Origin: Bacillus sp. IITD106
GTDB taxonomy: Bacteria; Bacillota; Bacilli; Bacillales; Bacillaceae_C
Length of the DNA: 64,000 bases
Assembly (NCBI RefSeq): GCF_019459225.1
Contig: NZ_JAIAZY010000009.1
Span: forward strand, 42,194 to 106,193
Direction: 5' to 3'
Each line of letters starts with the position of its first letter. Within the stretch, counting starts at the first letter, position 1. The notes under the pieces are model-generated. The model saw nothing but the letters and a program-made list of their open reading frames with translations. It did no database searches and was not told the origin of the DNA. The translations under genes and the position numbers were made by a program. Of this stretch, positions 62,873 through 64,000 are shown in pieces.

Positions 62873-63742
62873 TTGAATTCGTTAAAGGGAAAAATTGCAG
62901 TTGTCGCTGGTGGAACTCGCGGAGCAGGTCGTGGTATTGCTGTTAAATTAGGTGAAGCGGGAGCTGTTGTTTATGTGACTGGAAGAACCACTATTATTAA
63001 TCCGCCACCTATGAGACGTAAAGAAACGATTGAAGAAACAGCTGAATTAGTAATTAAAGCAGGCGGAGTTGGGATTCCTGTAAAAGTAGATCATACCGTT
63101 GAATCAGAGGTTGTAAGTTTATTTAAACAAATCAAAAGAGAACAAGGGCGATTAGATATACTTGTTAATGATATTTGGGGTGGAGATCCCCTTACTGAAT
63201 GGGGAAAACCAATTGGAGAACATGACTTAGATAAAGGCCTTCAAATGCAAAAACAGGCAGTTCAATCTCACATTATTACTGCTCATTATAGCATTCCTTT
63301 ATTTAAAGAAAATAAAGGTGGCCTTATTATTGAAATTACAGATGGTATCGATTACAAACCACGAGGTAACTTCTATTATAGTCTAGCAAAAATATCTAAT
63401 ATACATATGGCTCAAGCAATGGCACAGGATCTAAAAGATTACAATATAATTTCAATTGCAGTTACCCCGGGGTTTTTAAGATCAGAAGCAATGCTTGAGC
63501 ACTTTGGTGTTACGGAAGAAAATTGGAAAGAAGGAGCTAAAGTCGATCCGCATTTTATTGCTTCTGAAACCCCTTTTTACATTGGGGAAGCAATAAAATG
63601 TCTCGCCTTGGACCCTAGCCTTGCTGATAAAACTGGTGGGATATTTAGTACGTGGGAACTGTCAGAGGAATATGGATTTAAAGATGTTGATGGATCACAA
63701 CCACATTGGGGAAACTACTTCAAAAATAATGTGGAAATGTAA
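62873..63742 (+). CDS. Short-chain dehydrogenase/reductase family protein
   Basis: A 289-aa SDR. The cofactor loop reads AVVAGGTRGAGRGIAV, VNDIWGGD replaces the usual NNAG, and the active-site Tyr-Lys is in FYYSLAKIS. The Ser of the usual triad is not obvious (EITDGIDY at that position). TTG 62873 gives a normal N-terminus and has GAAAGG 12 bases ahead; ATG 62843 lacks a site. The substrate is unknown. Confidence 0.85.
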   Translation: MNSLKGKIAVVAGGTRGAGRGIAVKLGEAGAVVYVTGRTTIINPPPMRRKETIEETAELVIKAGGVGIPVKVDHTVESEVVSLFKQIKREQGRLDILVNDIWGGDPLTEWGKPIGEHDLDKGLQMQKQAVQSHIITAHYSIPLFKENKGGLIIEITDGIDYKPRGNFYYSLAKISNIHMAQAMAQDLKDYNIISIAVTPGFLRSEAMLEHFGVTEENWKEGAKVDPHFIASETPFYIGEAIKCLALDPSLADKTGGIFSTWELSEEYGFKDVDGSQPHWGNYFKNNVEM

Positions 63743-64000
63743 TTATTTTTGTATCTCTTGTTGAGCTAACGCAACAAAAAATAAGCGGAAAGTTTATATA
63801 TGAAGTCGGACTAATCGCAATATGTATTCCTACTTCATCAAGGAAATGTATTAATGATGACAATGGAAAAATAAAATCAGAACGAGTGTTCATCATAAAC
63901 TCGTAGAACGAATGGTGGTAATTGGAATGAAAGTTCAACTAAGAAGAGATACAAAATACTTTTGTGAGGATTTACGAACGTAAAATCTAGCTAATAAATA
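63743..64000. other. Window end without a supported gene
   Basis: From about 63770 to 63907 one plus-strand frame is open (ELTQQKISGKFIYEVGLIAI and on), but it lacks a start and ribosome site. It could be a remnant. A 16-codon frame at 63927-63980 follows GGTGGTAATTGGA; nothing further supports it. Confidence 0.25.

Noticed and set aside
63720..63938. 72-codon minus-strand frame at the window end
   Set aside because: No ribosome site and no motif; overlaps the end of the SDR gene.

Overview
The window is chromosomal DNA of a low-GC, endospore-forming member of the Bacillaceae. Signs of this are the AT-rich genes with strong GGAGG-type ribosome sites, frequent TTG and GTG starts, two T-box leaders (argS, metS), a DesK/DesR membrane-fluidity system, a Bacillus-type rhamnose operon, and promoter sequences of the late mother-cell factor sigma-K type. 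No rRNA, tRNA, phage, IS transposase or CRISPR array was seen. Function calls come from reading motifs by eye; no database search was possible.

Layout. (1) 1-9660: a catabolic island. It holds an oligopeptide/oligosaccharide-type ABC ATPase, two small membrane proteins, two TIM-barrel sugar isomerases/epimerases, a PhyH-type dioxygenase, two AraC regulators, an ASRT-family small-molecule-binding protein behind a cre-like site, two paralogous Gfo/Idh/MocA dehydrogenases, and a sulfatase-superfamily hydrolase with Thr where formylglycine would be expected. (2) 9795-14308: AraC regulator, ATP sulfurylase, SLC13-type transporter and APS kinase in one tight run, which takes up sulfate and makes PAPS. 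(3) 14552-18329: a Mug-type DNA glycosylase, then desaturase des and desK-desR; a roughly 320-bp structured repeat sits between des and desK. (4) 18578-24347: rhamnose operon rhaEW-rhaB-rhaA plus a DeoR regulator. (5) 24348-28567: T-box and argS, murB, and an MsrA-MsrB lipoprotein. (6) 28703-36531: DUF4129/DUF4350/MoxR/DUF58 operon, a phased tandem repeat, a SpoIIM-like protein, an RDD protein and a frameshifted amidase lipoprotein. (7) 36565-49260: housekeeping and accessory genes (HD hydrolase, rlmN, HAD enzymes, L,D-transpeptidase, mntH, UbiB kinase, T-box and metS). (8) 49560-58349: a glycan cluster. (9) 58350-64000: accessory genes mixed with gene remnants.

The glycan cluster carries all four activities of the WbpA/B/E/D route from UDP-GlcNAc to UDP-2,3-diacetamido-2,3-dideoxyglucuronic acid. 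With them are an epimerase, two paralogous glycosyltransferases and a DUF4855 protein. A perfect sigma-K-type promoter (AC-N17-CATAnnnTA) precedes the aminotransferase gene and a near match precedes the DUF4855 gene, so the cluster probably makes a spore-surface polysaccharide. One glycosyltransferase appears to start at an AUU codon.

Other points of interest are the structured repeat at 16257-16577, whose hairpin loops repeatedly show CAGGAYG (RUCCU on the other strand); the GCTAATAG repeat with alternating 20/21-bp spacing; two aminoacyl-tRNA synthetases that look like second copies; and a conserved small basic protein whose stop codon seems lost, with a decayed second copy near 58.5 kb.
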